64,000 nt of DNA, taken from assembly GCA_022414725.1 (NCBI GenBank), contig CM039464.1:50682291-50746290 (forward strand), in the 5' to 3' direction. Under the pieces are notes generated by a model, which was given only the letters and a program-made list of their open reading frames with translations, did no database searches and had not been told where the DNA came from. Shown piece after piece: positions 46,601-56,364 of this stretch. The first letter of the stretch is position 1, and the number at the start of each line of letters is the position of its first letter. The position numbers and the translations under genes are program-made. This DNA is from Microglena sp. YARC. Taxonomy: Eukaryota; Chlorophyta; Chlorophyceae; Chlamydomonadales; Chlamydomonadaceae.

Positions 46601-49600
46601 ATTCGTGTAGGGCTTTGTCAGTTGCACAATGGATGTTTGCGTCATAGCACACTGCTGCCTCAACATACGCTTCTTAGTCTGAATACTGCTCATAATCGCT
46701 GATTTGAGGACTACAAATCTGTAGCCCGCTATCATTGTTCGTTACTTGCACTGTTTCTTTTTTTGGCTACGCGTATCAGCTTCCAGCCAGCTCCATCAGC
46801 CAGCCACTTGGCCAAGCCCACAATTTTCAGCTGCATTTGAATTCCTATCATATCAGCTTTCAGAAGCACTAGCTTGCTTCACGTCAAGCCTAAGGAAAGG
46901 GAAGGGGGCTGCCTAGAAGCTGCTACTCTTGGCCCCTAAAAGAAACAGTGATTATTTAGTGTTACGATGCCAACAGGCAGGCCAGGGTAGAACCATGATC
47001 AGCCCACACCAGATTGGATCATGGTGGGTGGGTGGGCTGGTCATGGTGGGTGGGTGGGTGGGTGGGCTGTTGGGACAAGACAAGACAAGACAACAACAGA
47101 TTGTTACAAGACAACAACAGATTGTTACAAGACAACAACAGATTGTTACAAGACAACAACAGATTGCAACAGCAATCCAATCTGTTGTTATCTTGTTGTC
47201 ATGTGGCATCCAATCTGTTGTTGTCTTGTCTTGTCCCAACAGCCCACCCACCCACCATGACCAGCCCACACCACAACATCTGGGGTGGGTCTCCCAACCT
47301 TTCTCCAACCCAGAGACTTTTTCATTGATCAAATGGGTGCTCCTTGCAAGTAATCAAAAGTGTTTGCTGTTCTCATGCGCAGGTTAGAAAGCTGTGTAGA
47401 AGAACGTTGTCTAAACCCCAAACCCCAAACCCTATGAAACCCCGTTTGTTGTTCTCACGTGCAGGAGCTGTGTAAAACCACGATGCCTAAGCCCTAAACC
47501 CTGAACCCTATGAATCCCTGTTTGCTGTTCTCGCCTGCAGGTAAGGGAGCTGTGTACAACTACGATGCAATTGGGTCTTACGAGCGCTGTGGATACTTCT
47601 GCCAGGTGTGTGTTGTGTAGAGGGAAGGGAAGAGGGGGGAAACAGGTAGCAATGTGGGCAATGTACTAGTATATATATATATATGTTGGTACCCCATGTG
47701 CAGCAGACAACTTAGGCTAGGTCTTTCCAACACAGCACATCAGGAATCACTCTGCTTTGTTGGCTTGCACTTGCACTGATCACTGTGTTTGTCCTGCCTA
47801 TCCTGTGTATGTATTGCAGAGCACGTGAAGGATTGCACTTCTGCATTGGCCTACACGCTCTGTTTTTTGCAGAGCACGTAATGGATTGTACTATGCCTGT
47901 GCACATTTGTTTTCTCCCGTGCAACGCATCACAAATTGGGCGACTCAGTGCAACCCCAGTGCAACGTGCTGCCCTCCAAACACGAAAGGCGGAGTCCTGG
48001 GGGGTTGAGGGGCATTTCTGACTAGTTTTGGATGGGTGATGCGTCGCAAAACAAACAGTGCCTGTGAATTCACACTGCTTTCTGCTATACACACACACAC
48101 ACACACTACTTCCTGGTTTGCTTCTTTTTCTTGCTTTCCTGCTGCTCTCGCTGCCTATAAAAATGCGTGTCATGTCCAGAAGTAGCCAAACAGACTAAAG
48201 CGAGTGTCTTGTGGGACTCAGTATTTTGGGGGGGCAAATAGACGTAAGGGGCTCTGTATTTTGGGGGGGGCAAACAGACCAAAGGGAGTGTCTTGTGTGG
48301 GACTCTGTATTTTGGGGGGCCAAACAGACCAAAGGGAGTGTCTTATGGGAATCTGTATTTTGGGGGGCCAAACAGACTAAAGGGAGTGTCTTGTGACACT
48401 TTGTATTTTGGGGGGCCTCTGTTGTTGAGCTTCATTGACCAATACGTTTTGTTTCCGTTACACAGGGTTCCGGCAAGGAGCTAATGCAACCTGTACTGGA
48501 TAATCAGCTTGCTGCCGACAGTCCTCTGTTGATGCCCTCTAGAGTAAGTTGCAGTGTTGTCAAGCTCTACATCTTGTGATATTGATATCGTATGATTTGT
48601 AAGTATCCCTATCCTTTCGGCCCTCCTTTCCACTCTCCGGTTCAGGGTACTACATTTTTTCAAATTGGTTAGTGCTTCAAGCGCACTAATGTCAAATTGG
48701 TCAGCGCTTTGTAGCATAAAAACGCAAAAACTGAGTGCTGCGCCCAGGGGGTTGAAACAACTGCGCATAACGCATAACCAGTATTGTATATATATTTATA
48801 TATCCCAACCAGTATTGTATATATATTTATATATCCCAACCAGTATTGTATATATATTTATATATCCCAACCAGTATTGTATATATATTTATATATCCCA
48901 ACCAGTATTGGATATATATTTATATATCCCAACCAGTATTGTATATATATTTATATATCCCAACCAGAATTGTATATATATTTATATATCCCAACCAGTA
49001 TTGTATATATATTTATATATCCCAACCAGTATTGTATGTATATTTATATATCCCAACCAGTAATGTATATATATTTATATATCCCAACCAGTATTGTATA
49101 TATATTTATATATCCCAACCAGTGTTATCCCAACCAGTATTAAATCATTATAAGTCCTAACCAGTATTATCCCAACCAGTCATCTATTTTTATGTATCCC
49201 AACCCAGCCCAACCAGTTTTATATGATTATATATCCCAACCAGTATTATATTATTATATAATCCCAACCAGTATTATCCCAACCAGCATTAGATTATTAT
49301 ATAATCCCGACCAGTATTATCCCAACCAGTATTATATTATAATACATCCCATTCGGTATGGGTCGGTAATAATATATATTATATAATCCCGACCATTATT
49401 ATCCCAACCAGCATTATAGTATTATATATCCCAATCAATATTATCTTATTATATAATCCCAACCATTTTTTTCGCAACCAGCATTATATGATTATATATC
49501 CCAATCAGTATTATATTATTATATAATCCCGGCCAGTATTATATCTTATATAATCCCAACCAGTATTATCCCAACCAGCATTATATTATTATATATCCCA

Positions 49601-50782
49601 ACCAGTATTATGAACCAACACCTCCCATGAACTCGCAGAAAACGTTGACTGCTCTCCCACTGGACCATGCCCTGGATCTGGTCAAGGGAGCTTTTGTGGC
49701 TGCTGGAGAACGTGACATTTACACGGTAGGTATATGTATGCAAATGCAAATGCATGCATGCAGAAACTGGTTGAGTGCGTTCCTGTGCACGATGACGCTA
49801 CCCATGTCCTGCTCTGGGGGGACTACCCTGGGCACAGTCGTACCCACTGCAGGGTGCAAGCTCACTATGTAGGAGATACTGTGGAGGTGTGATCCCTTTA
49901 ATACTCCCTGTAATGCACCTTGTATGTATGTGCACAGTCCAGGGGTAGTCAAGCAGACTGAAGCATCACTTTTTTACCGTTATGTTAAGCGATCGCTAGT
50001 TTTGACCCCGTTATATTGCTACCGGTATACAATAGGTAAAAACAAAGTTTTTGTGTGTGCCCTAAATGGCCCTAAAAAGCTTCAAAAGATTGTTAAGGCT
50101 ATAAAAAGCACTAAAACGCTGTCACTGGAGGCGGCCAAAATCCACGAAGCTAGAAAAAAACCACTTTTAGATTTTTTTGATAAACTAGCACAAGTGAGCA
50201 GAAGCTCGACAAATTGTTTGACTTCAAAAAATTGAACGTATCGTATGAATTGAACACAATATTGGACATGTTGTGTGAATTGAATGCTCCTTTAATTCCC
50301 TGGCCTTCTTGTCTACCCCTGGTCTGCAACATAATAACAATCACATACACTGCTGTGTTTTGGTGGTTTGCCCCAGCGCAAGCAAACGGGCTGCCCCCCT
50401 GAACCTTGTGCCTCGTAATAAGGCGTGCCATTATTTCTTGCTTTATTTATGTATTTATTTATTCACTGCTGCATTGTAGGGAGATGCTGTGGAGATAATG
50501 ATCATGTCTGATTTGTTTATTTGTGTTGGTTTATTTATTTATAATCGCTGCTGTGTTGGAGGGAGATGCCGTGGAGATAATGATCGTAACTGACTTATTT
50601 ATGGTTTATTTATTCGTTGCTGTGTTGCAGGGAGATGCCGTGGAGATAATGATCGTAACACACTTATTTTTTGCTTATTTATTTATTTATTCGCTGCTGT
50701 GTTGCAGGGAGATGCCGTGGAGATAATGATCATGACTAAGGAGGGTATTCGAACAGAGAGGATGGACCTGAAGCTAGACTAA
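43665..50782 (+). CDS. PBF1: 20S proteasome beta-6 subunit (PBF1/PSMB1)
   Basis: Eight exons are 43665-43681, 43754-43771, 44572-44679, 45299-45510, 47541-47605, 48466-48543, 49639-49725 and 50708-50782. All have AG/GT borders, and phases join exactly to 660 bases, 219 residues plus TAA. The product is a non-catalytic beta ring subunit of the 20S core. Diagnostic segments are [85 protein letters not shown] and the C-terminal MDLKLD, colinear with plant PBF1 and of near-usual length. The start is GCCATGG, with the first coding exon only 17 bases long and the second an 18-base microexon. Introns hold edge copies of exons 5 and 8, a MITE-like copy and minisatellites. Identification is near certain; the two tiny exons rest on family alignment and splice phases. 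Confidence 0.95.
43772..44571. other. Proteasome intron 2: unique-looking DNA, possible element remnant
   Basis: Unlike other introns here, this 800-base stretch is not low-complexity. It has minus-strand open frames of about 100 (43705-44010) and 74 codons (44184-44408) without a recognised domain. It may be a degraded transposon or simply unique intron sequence. Confidence 0.45.
45030..45298 (+). repeat. Polypyrimidine (CATCCCCCTCCACCCCC) array before exon 4
   Basis: Almost pure C/T with A every few bases and a run of C at 45246-45265, it ends at the acceptor of the proteasome exon at 45299. It doubles as an extreme polypyrimidine tract. Confidence 0.9.
45535..45725. repeat. GAT/CAT trinucleotide-type repeats
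   Basis: Imperfect runs of GGTGGT, TGCTGC, GATGAT and CATCATCAT follow the donor of proteasome exon 4. The short Leu/Met/Ser frames are artefacts. Confidence 0.8.
46010..46715 (+). repeat. About 100-base tandem repeat, seven to eight diverged units
   Basis: Units contain CGATTCGGTTAGGGCTT, ACTGGATGTGTATGTCGTAG, CACACTACTGACTCA and CTGAATTCTGCTCTTAAACC. Divergence rises toward the right. It is intronic (proteasome intron 4). Confidence 0.88.
47020..47280. repeat. Long imperfect hairpin with ACAAGACAAC repeats
   Basis: The left arm GGTGGGTGGGCTGTTGGGAC-AAGACAAGACAACAACAGATT is complementary to the right arm AATCTGTTGTTGTC-TTGTCTTGTCCCAACAGCCC. The loop side contains four 21-base AGACAACAACAGATTGTTAC units. 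The stem is about 60-70 bases, within proteasome intron 4. Confidence 0.88.
47360..47500 (+). repeat. Acceptor-edge copies of proteasome exon 5
   Basis: Two copies of TTTGCTGTTCTC-GCAGGT/GAG-AGCTGTGTA, at about 47365-47420 and 47447-47500, precede the intact exon at 47541-47605. Each is followed by AACCCTAAACCC-like sequence. Confidence 0.85.
47906..48061. mobile_element. MITE-like element B, diverged copy
   Basis: It shares GCATCACAAATTGGGCGACT and CCCAGTGCAACGTGCTG with 30556-30709 and ends in CAAAACAAACAGTG. The left terminus is diverged. Confidence 0.68.
48195..48420 (+). repeat. About 50-base tandem repeat, five units
   Basis: The units are AAACAGAC-AAAGGGAGTGTCTTGTG, GGACTCTGTATTTTGGGGGG. 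They occur in proteasome intron 5 just before exon 6. Confidence 0.9.
48643..48777. mobile_element. MITE-like element A, truncated
   Basis: It starts CAGGGTACTAC and keeps AAATTGGTCAGCGCTTTG and GGGGGTTGAAACAACTGCGC. The right terminus is absent, replaced by the adjoining 31-base array. Confidence 0.75.
48778..49130 (+). repeat. 31-base AT-rich minisatellite, about 11 units
   Basis: The unit is AACCAGTATTGTATATATAT plus TTATATATCCC. It degenerates into irregular ATCCCAACCAGTATTAT units up to about 49610. Tyr/Ile-rich frames are artefacts. Confidence 0.94.
49965..50165 (+). repeat. Dispersed element, inverse copy of 39757-39965
   Basis: It carries GCCCTAAATGGCCCTAAAAA, CACTAAAACGCTGTCACTGG and GTTTTGACCCCGTTATA. 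It lies next to a dispersed CAGTCCAGGGGTAG motif at 49936. Confidence 0.7.
50478..50707 (+). repeat. Acceptor-edge array of the last proteasome exon
   Basis: Three copies of GCTGTGTTGCAGGGAGATGC and CGTGGAGATAATGATCGTAA begin near 50469, 50546 and 50620, upstream of the intact exon at 50708. The first has GTAGGGAG and the second lacks the AG acceptor (GGAGGGAG); only the third keeps the CAG acceptor. Confidence 0.9.
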
Positions 50783-50869
50783 ATTAGATGTAGCTGTGGA
50801 TATCGTGGGTCATGCTCACTTCATCCGGCTATCTTCAGCTGTAGCTCATCTAGAAGGAAGCGGAGTTTC

Positions 50870-51465
50870 ACGCTTTCATGGTCTTACTGCCATCAGGCTG
50901 CTCACTTTCTGCAGGCGGAGCTTTCATGGGTAGTAAAAACACTACACCACGCTTGCTTGCTAGCATTTGAGCTTGATGACATGGTTCATCAGCCTTCAGG
51001 CTGCTCACTGCCTGCATGCAAAGTAAACATGGGTAGTATAACCACTACACCACGCTTGCTTGCTTGTGTTTGAGGGACGGCATGGTCTTACTGCCTTCAG
51101 GCTGCTCACTGACTGCATGCAAAGTAAACATGGGTAGTATAACCACTACACCACGCTTGCTTGCTTGTGTTTGAGAGACGGCATGGTCTTACTGCCTTCA
51201 GGCTGCTCACTGACTGCATGCAAAGTAAGCATGGGTAGTATAACCTGTACACCAAACTTGCTTGCAAACATTTGAGCTTTTGATGACATGGTCCATCAGC
51301 CTCCAGGCTGACCACCTTCTGCGGGCAGAGTAAACATGGGTAGTGGGGACACTCCACCACCTAACTTGCTTGCTTGAGCTTGAGCTTGATAGCATGGTCC
51401 ATCAGCCTTCAGGCTGCCCACCTTCTGCAGGCAGAGTAAACATGGGTAGAGGCACTACTGCACCA
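50870..51465 (+). repeat. About 100-base tandem repeat downstream of the proteasome gene
   Basis: Six units contain CATGGTC-TA/CATC, GCCTTCAGGCTGCTCAC, GCAAAGTAAACATGGGTAGT and CACCACGCTTGCTTGC. The GGCTGCTC-CCGTCT core also occurs near 22240, 43090, 44765 and, inverted, 54580, so it may derive from a dispersed element. Confidence 0.88.
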
Positions 51466-52334
51466 CACGCCTGAGTCCTCTCAGAATGATATCAGATCGC
51501 AGTGTGTAGACAGTTATGTGCTTTCTCCACGCATTGTTGTGGTTATTACAGGATTTTAAGTCGGGTGTTGGTTGCTCTTCTGGCTTCCTCCTCAACAAAC
51601 CCACGCAGAAGGTCTAGCCCCCCCTATTTCCCCCGGCTCTGTCGTTAACGATTTCTTGGGGTTCAGTTCACCAGTGCTTGTTTTTTTTACCTGCCTTTCC
51701 TGTTTGTACGGTTGGTCAAGTCCCTTCAACCTGTTTGGCTACTCCTGGACTGTAAAAATACAATGCCCAGTGCCGTGCATCTCGTTATGGCTCTACTGTT
51801 TTTAATGTTAGAAAGGATTTTCACCCCAGGAAGTGGATCCTACACCCATTAAGTGGGTCCTACTCAAAAATATCCCACCATCGGTTTGCCTAAAACCGTC
51901 TAACGAGTCTCTTACGGTATGCACCGACCAGTTCTGAGATAAAGTTGTTGTTAGACCGACTGGAATCCGTTATCTTGATCTCTGGCTTGGCGGTATCTGA
52001 CTCAGCTAAGTAGCTGTGTAGCAAAACGGAGGCGCTGGGGAACCGAAGGGTTCGCCTGCAAAGTTGCATTTGGACCGCACCAACTGACGTTTGCAAACGG
52101 TAGGCAGCTCATTAAACTCGCAAAGGCAGTCACCTCTTCTCGGACTCGAACCAAATTTCAGACAAGTTTTATTTCGGTCACGTCACCTCATCTTCCAGGT
52201 AGATTGAAATCAAACTGCGCCCCAAACCACTTGACGTTAGGATTCGGCAGTCAAATAATTCCGAAGAATACTGCCTAGTCACAGCCGGAGGGTGCACAGC
52301 CCCAGTTATGAGGCAACGGAGCGTTATCTGGTAG

Positions 52335-52680
52335 ATATGGTGTACGTTTCCATCTACCCTATCTGGTAGCTGGGGTGCACGTTTCCATCTATCCTATCTG
52401 GTAGCCAGGATGTGCGTGTCCATCTATCTTATCTGGTGCCTAGGGTGTACGTTTCCATCTATCTGGTAGCTGGGGTGTACGTTTCCATCTACACTATCTG
52501 GTAGCTAGGGTGTACGTTTCCATCTACACTATCTGGTAGCTAGGGTGTACGTTTCCATCTAGCCTATCTGGTAGCTAGGCTGTATGTTTCCATCTAGCCT
52601 ATCTGGTAGCTAGGGCGTACGTTTCCAGCTATCCTATCTGGTAGCCAGGCTGTACGTTTCCATCTAGCCTATGTAGTAGC
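52335..52680 (+). repeat. 35-base minisatellite
   Basis: About ten units of ATCTGGTAGCTAGGGTGTAC plus GTTTCCATCTA-CCT. They directly precede the SINE at 52706, whose flank carries another partial unit (GGTAGCCAGGATGCACGTTTC at about 52898). Confidence 0.93.
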
Positions 52681-52705
52681 CAGGATGGACCCTTTCAGTT
52701 ATATA

Positions 52706-52888
52706 CATTGGTTTAGTGGGAGACCAAATCACTGTGAGGATAATGAGTCCGAGGTTCGATTCCTCCTTCGGTCGCTCTTGACGTTGCAGGTCGTTGTCAA
52801 CCGCGATGGTAGATTGTCCAGTTGAGGTAGACGACTGCTCCCTACCCACGTACGACGGGTTCCCTTAACACCAGGCGTTATCATTACC
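52706..52888 (+). mobile_element. tRNA-derived SINE, full length
   Basis: It has a box A-like TGGTTTAGTGGGAGA, a box B GGTTCGATTCC at about 52754-52764, a family body (CAACCGCGATGGTAGATTG, CTCCCTACCCACG) and the tail GGCGTTATCATTACC. The flanking 35-base minisatellite is interrupted by it, which marks the insertion. Confidence 0.85.
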
Positions 52889-53519
52889 TTTTTTTGGTAG
52901 CCAGGATGCACGTTTCAATCAAAGGGTTCCTTCATCCAAAGTTAAAGGTCGAGCGAAGCTTCCTCTTTTCATCCATGAATGTTTGAAGAAATTGGATCAA
53001 GTTTTTAATGTAGGTATGATTAGTTTTTTTGAACTGTTTTTATCGTTCGGAAGAAGAGGGGAACAATAGGATAAATGGATAAATAATTTGTTCGCGTTTA
53101 CATTTTCCTGGTAATAATTTACCGGTAGTTTACTACCGAAGACAGTGAGCAGCCAAATTGCTGGCTGAAGTTATGTTACCAGGTTCAAGTTCAAATAAAA
53201 GGGTTCCTTCATCCAAAGTTGACTGCCCCTGAACTTTGACAGATGTACTGGCTACCCCTTAATTGTGACATACAAAGATTCAAACACACACACACACACA
53301 CACGCACACACGCACACACACAAACAAACACGGTACCCTGTTTTGGGCAATCCATCCCGGGGAATAATACCCTTCATTTTTCACTGTCATTACCGTACAT
53401 ACAATTTGTGTACACCTGTGTCAATCATCTTCCGATTCAAACACACATTTACTCCGCACGCACGCAGTGAGTAAAACATTGAGTAAAAGTAAAAAATGCT
53501 GTAAATGGTGACCAGCCTG

Positions 53520-53915
53520 ACGGCTGATACACCAGGTAATCAATTTCAAATTCAAATTCAAGGCTGATACACCATATAATCAAATTCAAATTCAAATTCA
53601 AGGCTGATACACCATGTAATCAAATTCAAATTCAAATTGAAGGCTTATACACCATTTAATCAAATTCAAATTCAAATTGAAGGCTTATACACCATATAAT
53701 CAAATTCCCCTCTCACCCTTCTTCCCCCCCCCCCCCCCCCCCCGTATTCTGTGTACAGCCCTGAGCAGGCCAAATTCAAACTGACAGCTGATACACCATG
53801 TAATCAAATTCAAATTCAAATTGAAGTCTAATACACCATATAATCAAATTCAAATTGAAGGCTAATACACTATGTAATCAAATTCAAATTCAAATAAAAG
53901 GCTGATACAGTGAGC
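53520..53915 (+). repeat. 40-base AT-rich minisatellite
   Basis: About eight units of GGCTGATACACCATGTAATC plus AAATTCAAATTCAAATTGA, broken at 53703-53770 by a poly-C run and unrelated sequence. Confidence 0.92.
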
Positions 53916-54169
53916 AGCATGAAGGCTGTTATACCTGTATCTGTAATCATCCCCAGAGCCAACCACAATGTAGGTGCAGGAATAATGATAGAAGTTTGTT
54001 TAGCTTGCATTGTAGCACTACCTGTCAGCGATAGCTGTCTTGTCTCTCTGTCGTAGATACTGTCTGTACCTGCCGGGGTCCCTGGTTGGTGCCCCTTCGG
54101 TATACCCTGAACCCTCCTAGGGTTCTCGGCTACTTGGGTGCGCCTGCATTATCGTGTAATGTTCTCTGT

Positions 54170-54365
54170 TTTCTTTCGATCATTACCCGTGCTCCGTTGA
54201 CACTATCCGTTGCAGTACGGCATTGAATAACGTTTTTCGTTGCTTTGAGGGTCCATTCAGTTTCGATCATTGCCCGTGCACCGTTGACACTATCCGTTGC
54301 AGTACGGCATTGAATAACGTTATTCATTGAATAGCGTTTTTCAGTGCTTTGAGGGTCCATTCAGT
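54170..54365. repeat. 86-base direct duplication
   Basis: TTTCGATCATT-CCCGTGC-CCGTTGACAC...GTACGGCATTGAATAACG occurs at 54175 and 54261, with GTGCTTTGAGGGTCCATTCAG also repeated (54241 and 54344). Confidence 0.88.
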
Positions 54366-54410
54366 TTTACTGCACCAGTGTCACTGACCCACGTGTGGGT
54401 AGCATGTTTA

Positions 54411-54440
54411 GGATTTAGGGTTTAGGGTTTAGGGTAAACC
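54411..54440 (+). repeat. Short interstitial TTTAGGG block
   Basis: Three to four TTTAGGG/TTTAGGA units, the plant and many green-algal telomere type. Related AAACCCT runs are at 26675-26735 and 29008-29035. These are too short to mean a chromosome end. Confidence 0.7.
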
Positions 54441-54916
54441 TTAAACCCACGTGTGTGTAGCTTAAGAGCACGTTGGTCAATGGAATAAGGACCTGGCCAA
54501 GTCTTTAAACTGTCTAATCCACTTAGAGTGCCCCTTGTTTTCCGTGGGTATCGCACGGGAAGACTTCGAATTGGCAAACGGTGGGCAGCCCAGAGCTGGC
54601 TGAAGAAAAATATGTAACAGCTCAAATTTAAAATATATAGAGCAAGTGCACGTAGGTGGGAAAGTAAACAAGTTTCTGACACAGTTTCTGTTCTGGGCTT
54701 CATTTAGCAGCTTCTAAGCAGCTTCCCTCCCTCGTACTTGAGCCAAACCTGAAGCTAGCCAGTGTGTTTGGAAGCTGACATGACAGGCGTTCGAAAGCGA
54801 GGGAGAGCTTTGGGCTGACCCAGCGACTGGCCAATGGAGCTGGCTGGAAGCCCTGATAAGCCCCATGCGAAGCCCCAAAAAGAAGCAGTGGTATTAGACT
54901 ATGGGATGGTTAACCC

Positions 54917-55113
54917 ATTGCGAGGAATGGCTCAATGATAGAGCTAGTTAAAACGATGAAGGTGCGAAGTTCAAATCCCTACGGGTGCGCTTTAGTGTTC
55001 GCGGTCGCTGTCCACCGCCATGGTACCCTTGTCCAGGTAAAGTAGCAGCCCGTTCCCTACCACCGTGAGATGGAGCTCCTTAATACCACGCCCCACCAGG
55101 CGTTATCATTACT
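54917..55113 (+). mobile_element. tRNA-derived SINE, full length
   Basis: It has box A TGGCTCAATGATAGAGC, box B AAGTTCAAATCCC, body CCACCGCCATGGTACC and GCAGCCCGTTCCCTACC, and the tail GGCGTTATCATTAC. It is the best-preserved tRNA-like head of the family in this window. Confidence 0.87.
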
Positions 55114-55639
55114 TTAAGCAATGTTGCCCGAAGAGCTCCCCTCCTTGGCATGGAAGACATATTTTCAGCAATCCAGTAAAAATCAAATACTTCTATGCTT
55201 GGACCCCATCACCTATGTGTAAGCCCTAAACCCTGTATGGTCATGTGTGCGGACGGACAATGCAACTTTAATAGTATAGATAGATATACTAAGGCAGCGA
55301 GCCCGTTGTACTGACGGCTGGACCTCCCACCCCCTTGTTCCAGCACCCAAGACACACACACAGGCAGGCAGCTTAGTTAAACTTCAGTTTCTCAAACACA
55401 GACATGCTCTCCTCTCATGCATTTCTGCACTACATTACTGCTCTACATTAATGCAGTTCAGTGTGCTGAACCTCCAGGGGTCCAGGGTTCAATCTGATTC
55501 TCGCCCAAGGCTATGTCATTTAACCAAGACGTTTTAAATATGGATGCATGTACACTTTACAATGATTAACTTTGCTGCATGCTGCTTTCATGACTAGGTC
55601 AGACCAGAATAGGCCAGACCAGGTCATGCCAGATCAGAT

Positions 55640-56350
55640 CATAGGCAACAAGTTGCGCTGGTTTCGGAGCAATCATGTCTGCAACAAGTTGTACTGGCTT
55701 CGGAGCAATCATGTCTGCAACAAGTTGTACTGGTTTCGGAGCAGTCATGTCTGCAACAAGTTGTACTGGTTTCGGAGCTATCATGTCTGCAACAAGGTTG
55801 ATCTTGTCCTTGAACTTGAAGAAGATCATGTCTGCAACATGTTGTACTGGTTTTGGAGCAATCATGTCTGCAAAATGTTGTACCTTGAACTTGAAGAAGA
55901 TCATGTCTGCAACATGTTGTACTGGTTTCGGAGCAATCATGCCTGCAACATGTTGTATCGTGGACTTAAAGAGGACCAATTCCAAGTCTGCAGCAAGCCA
56001 GGTATGCAGCAGTTGGTCCTAAAGGACACGTCATTGAAGTAGGCATACCACAGAAACCCATTGGGCAGGAGGTTCCTGGGAGTGTTGCCTTTGTCGGTGG
56101 GCCTGAGGTGTACAACCAAATCCAGGTTGCCGAAGAAGATCAAGTTCAAGGCTGTAACAAGCCAGTTCCGCAGCAGTTGGTCCTAAAGGATATGTCGTTA
56201 AAGTAGGCATACGACAGAACGCCATTGGGCAGGAAGCTTGTGGGTGTGCTGCACTTTCCATTGGGTATGAAGTAGGCATACCACAAGACCCCATTGGGAA
56301 GAAAGCTCGTGGGTGTGTTGCATTTTTTGTTGGGCCTTAGGTGCACAGTT
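55640..56350 (-). repeat. Tandem copies of the collagen/pherophorin C-terminal end
   Basis: Downstream of the true stop (minus sense) lie two copies of the last codons ([20 protein letters not shown]) at about 56020-56150 and 56185-56345, with a small internal repeat. Beyond them are about eight short units of ATCATGTCTGCAACA-GTTGTACTGG. The copies diverge with distance. Confidence 0.87.
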
Positions 56351-56364
56351 GAAGAAGATCAAGT

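Noticed and set aside
48784..49160. Tyr/Ile-rich frames of about 100-130 codons
   Set aside because: Translation of the 31-base AT-rich minisatellite.
52706..52780. Possible tRNA gene
   Set aside because: Box A/B-like motifs are present, but the same body and tail recur in other copies and the cloverleaf is incomplete, so a SINE head is the better reading.
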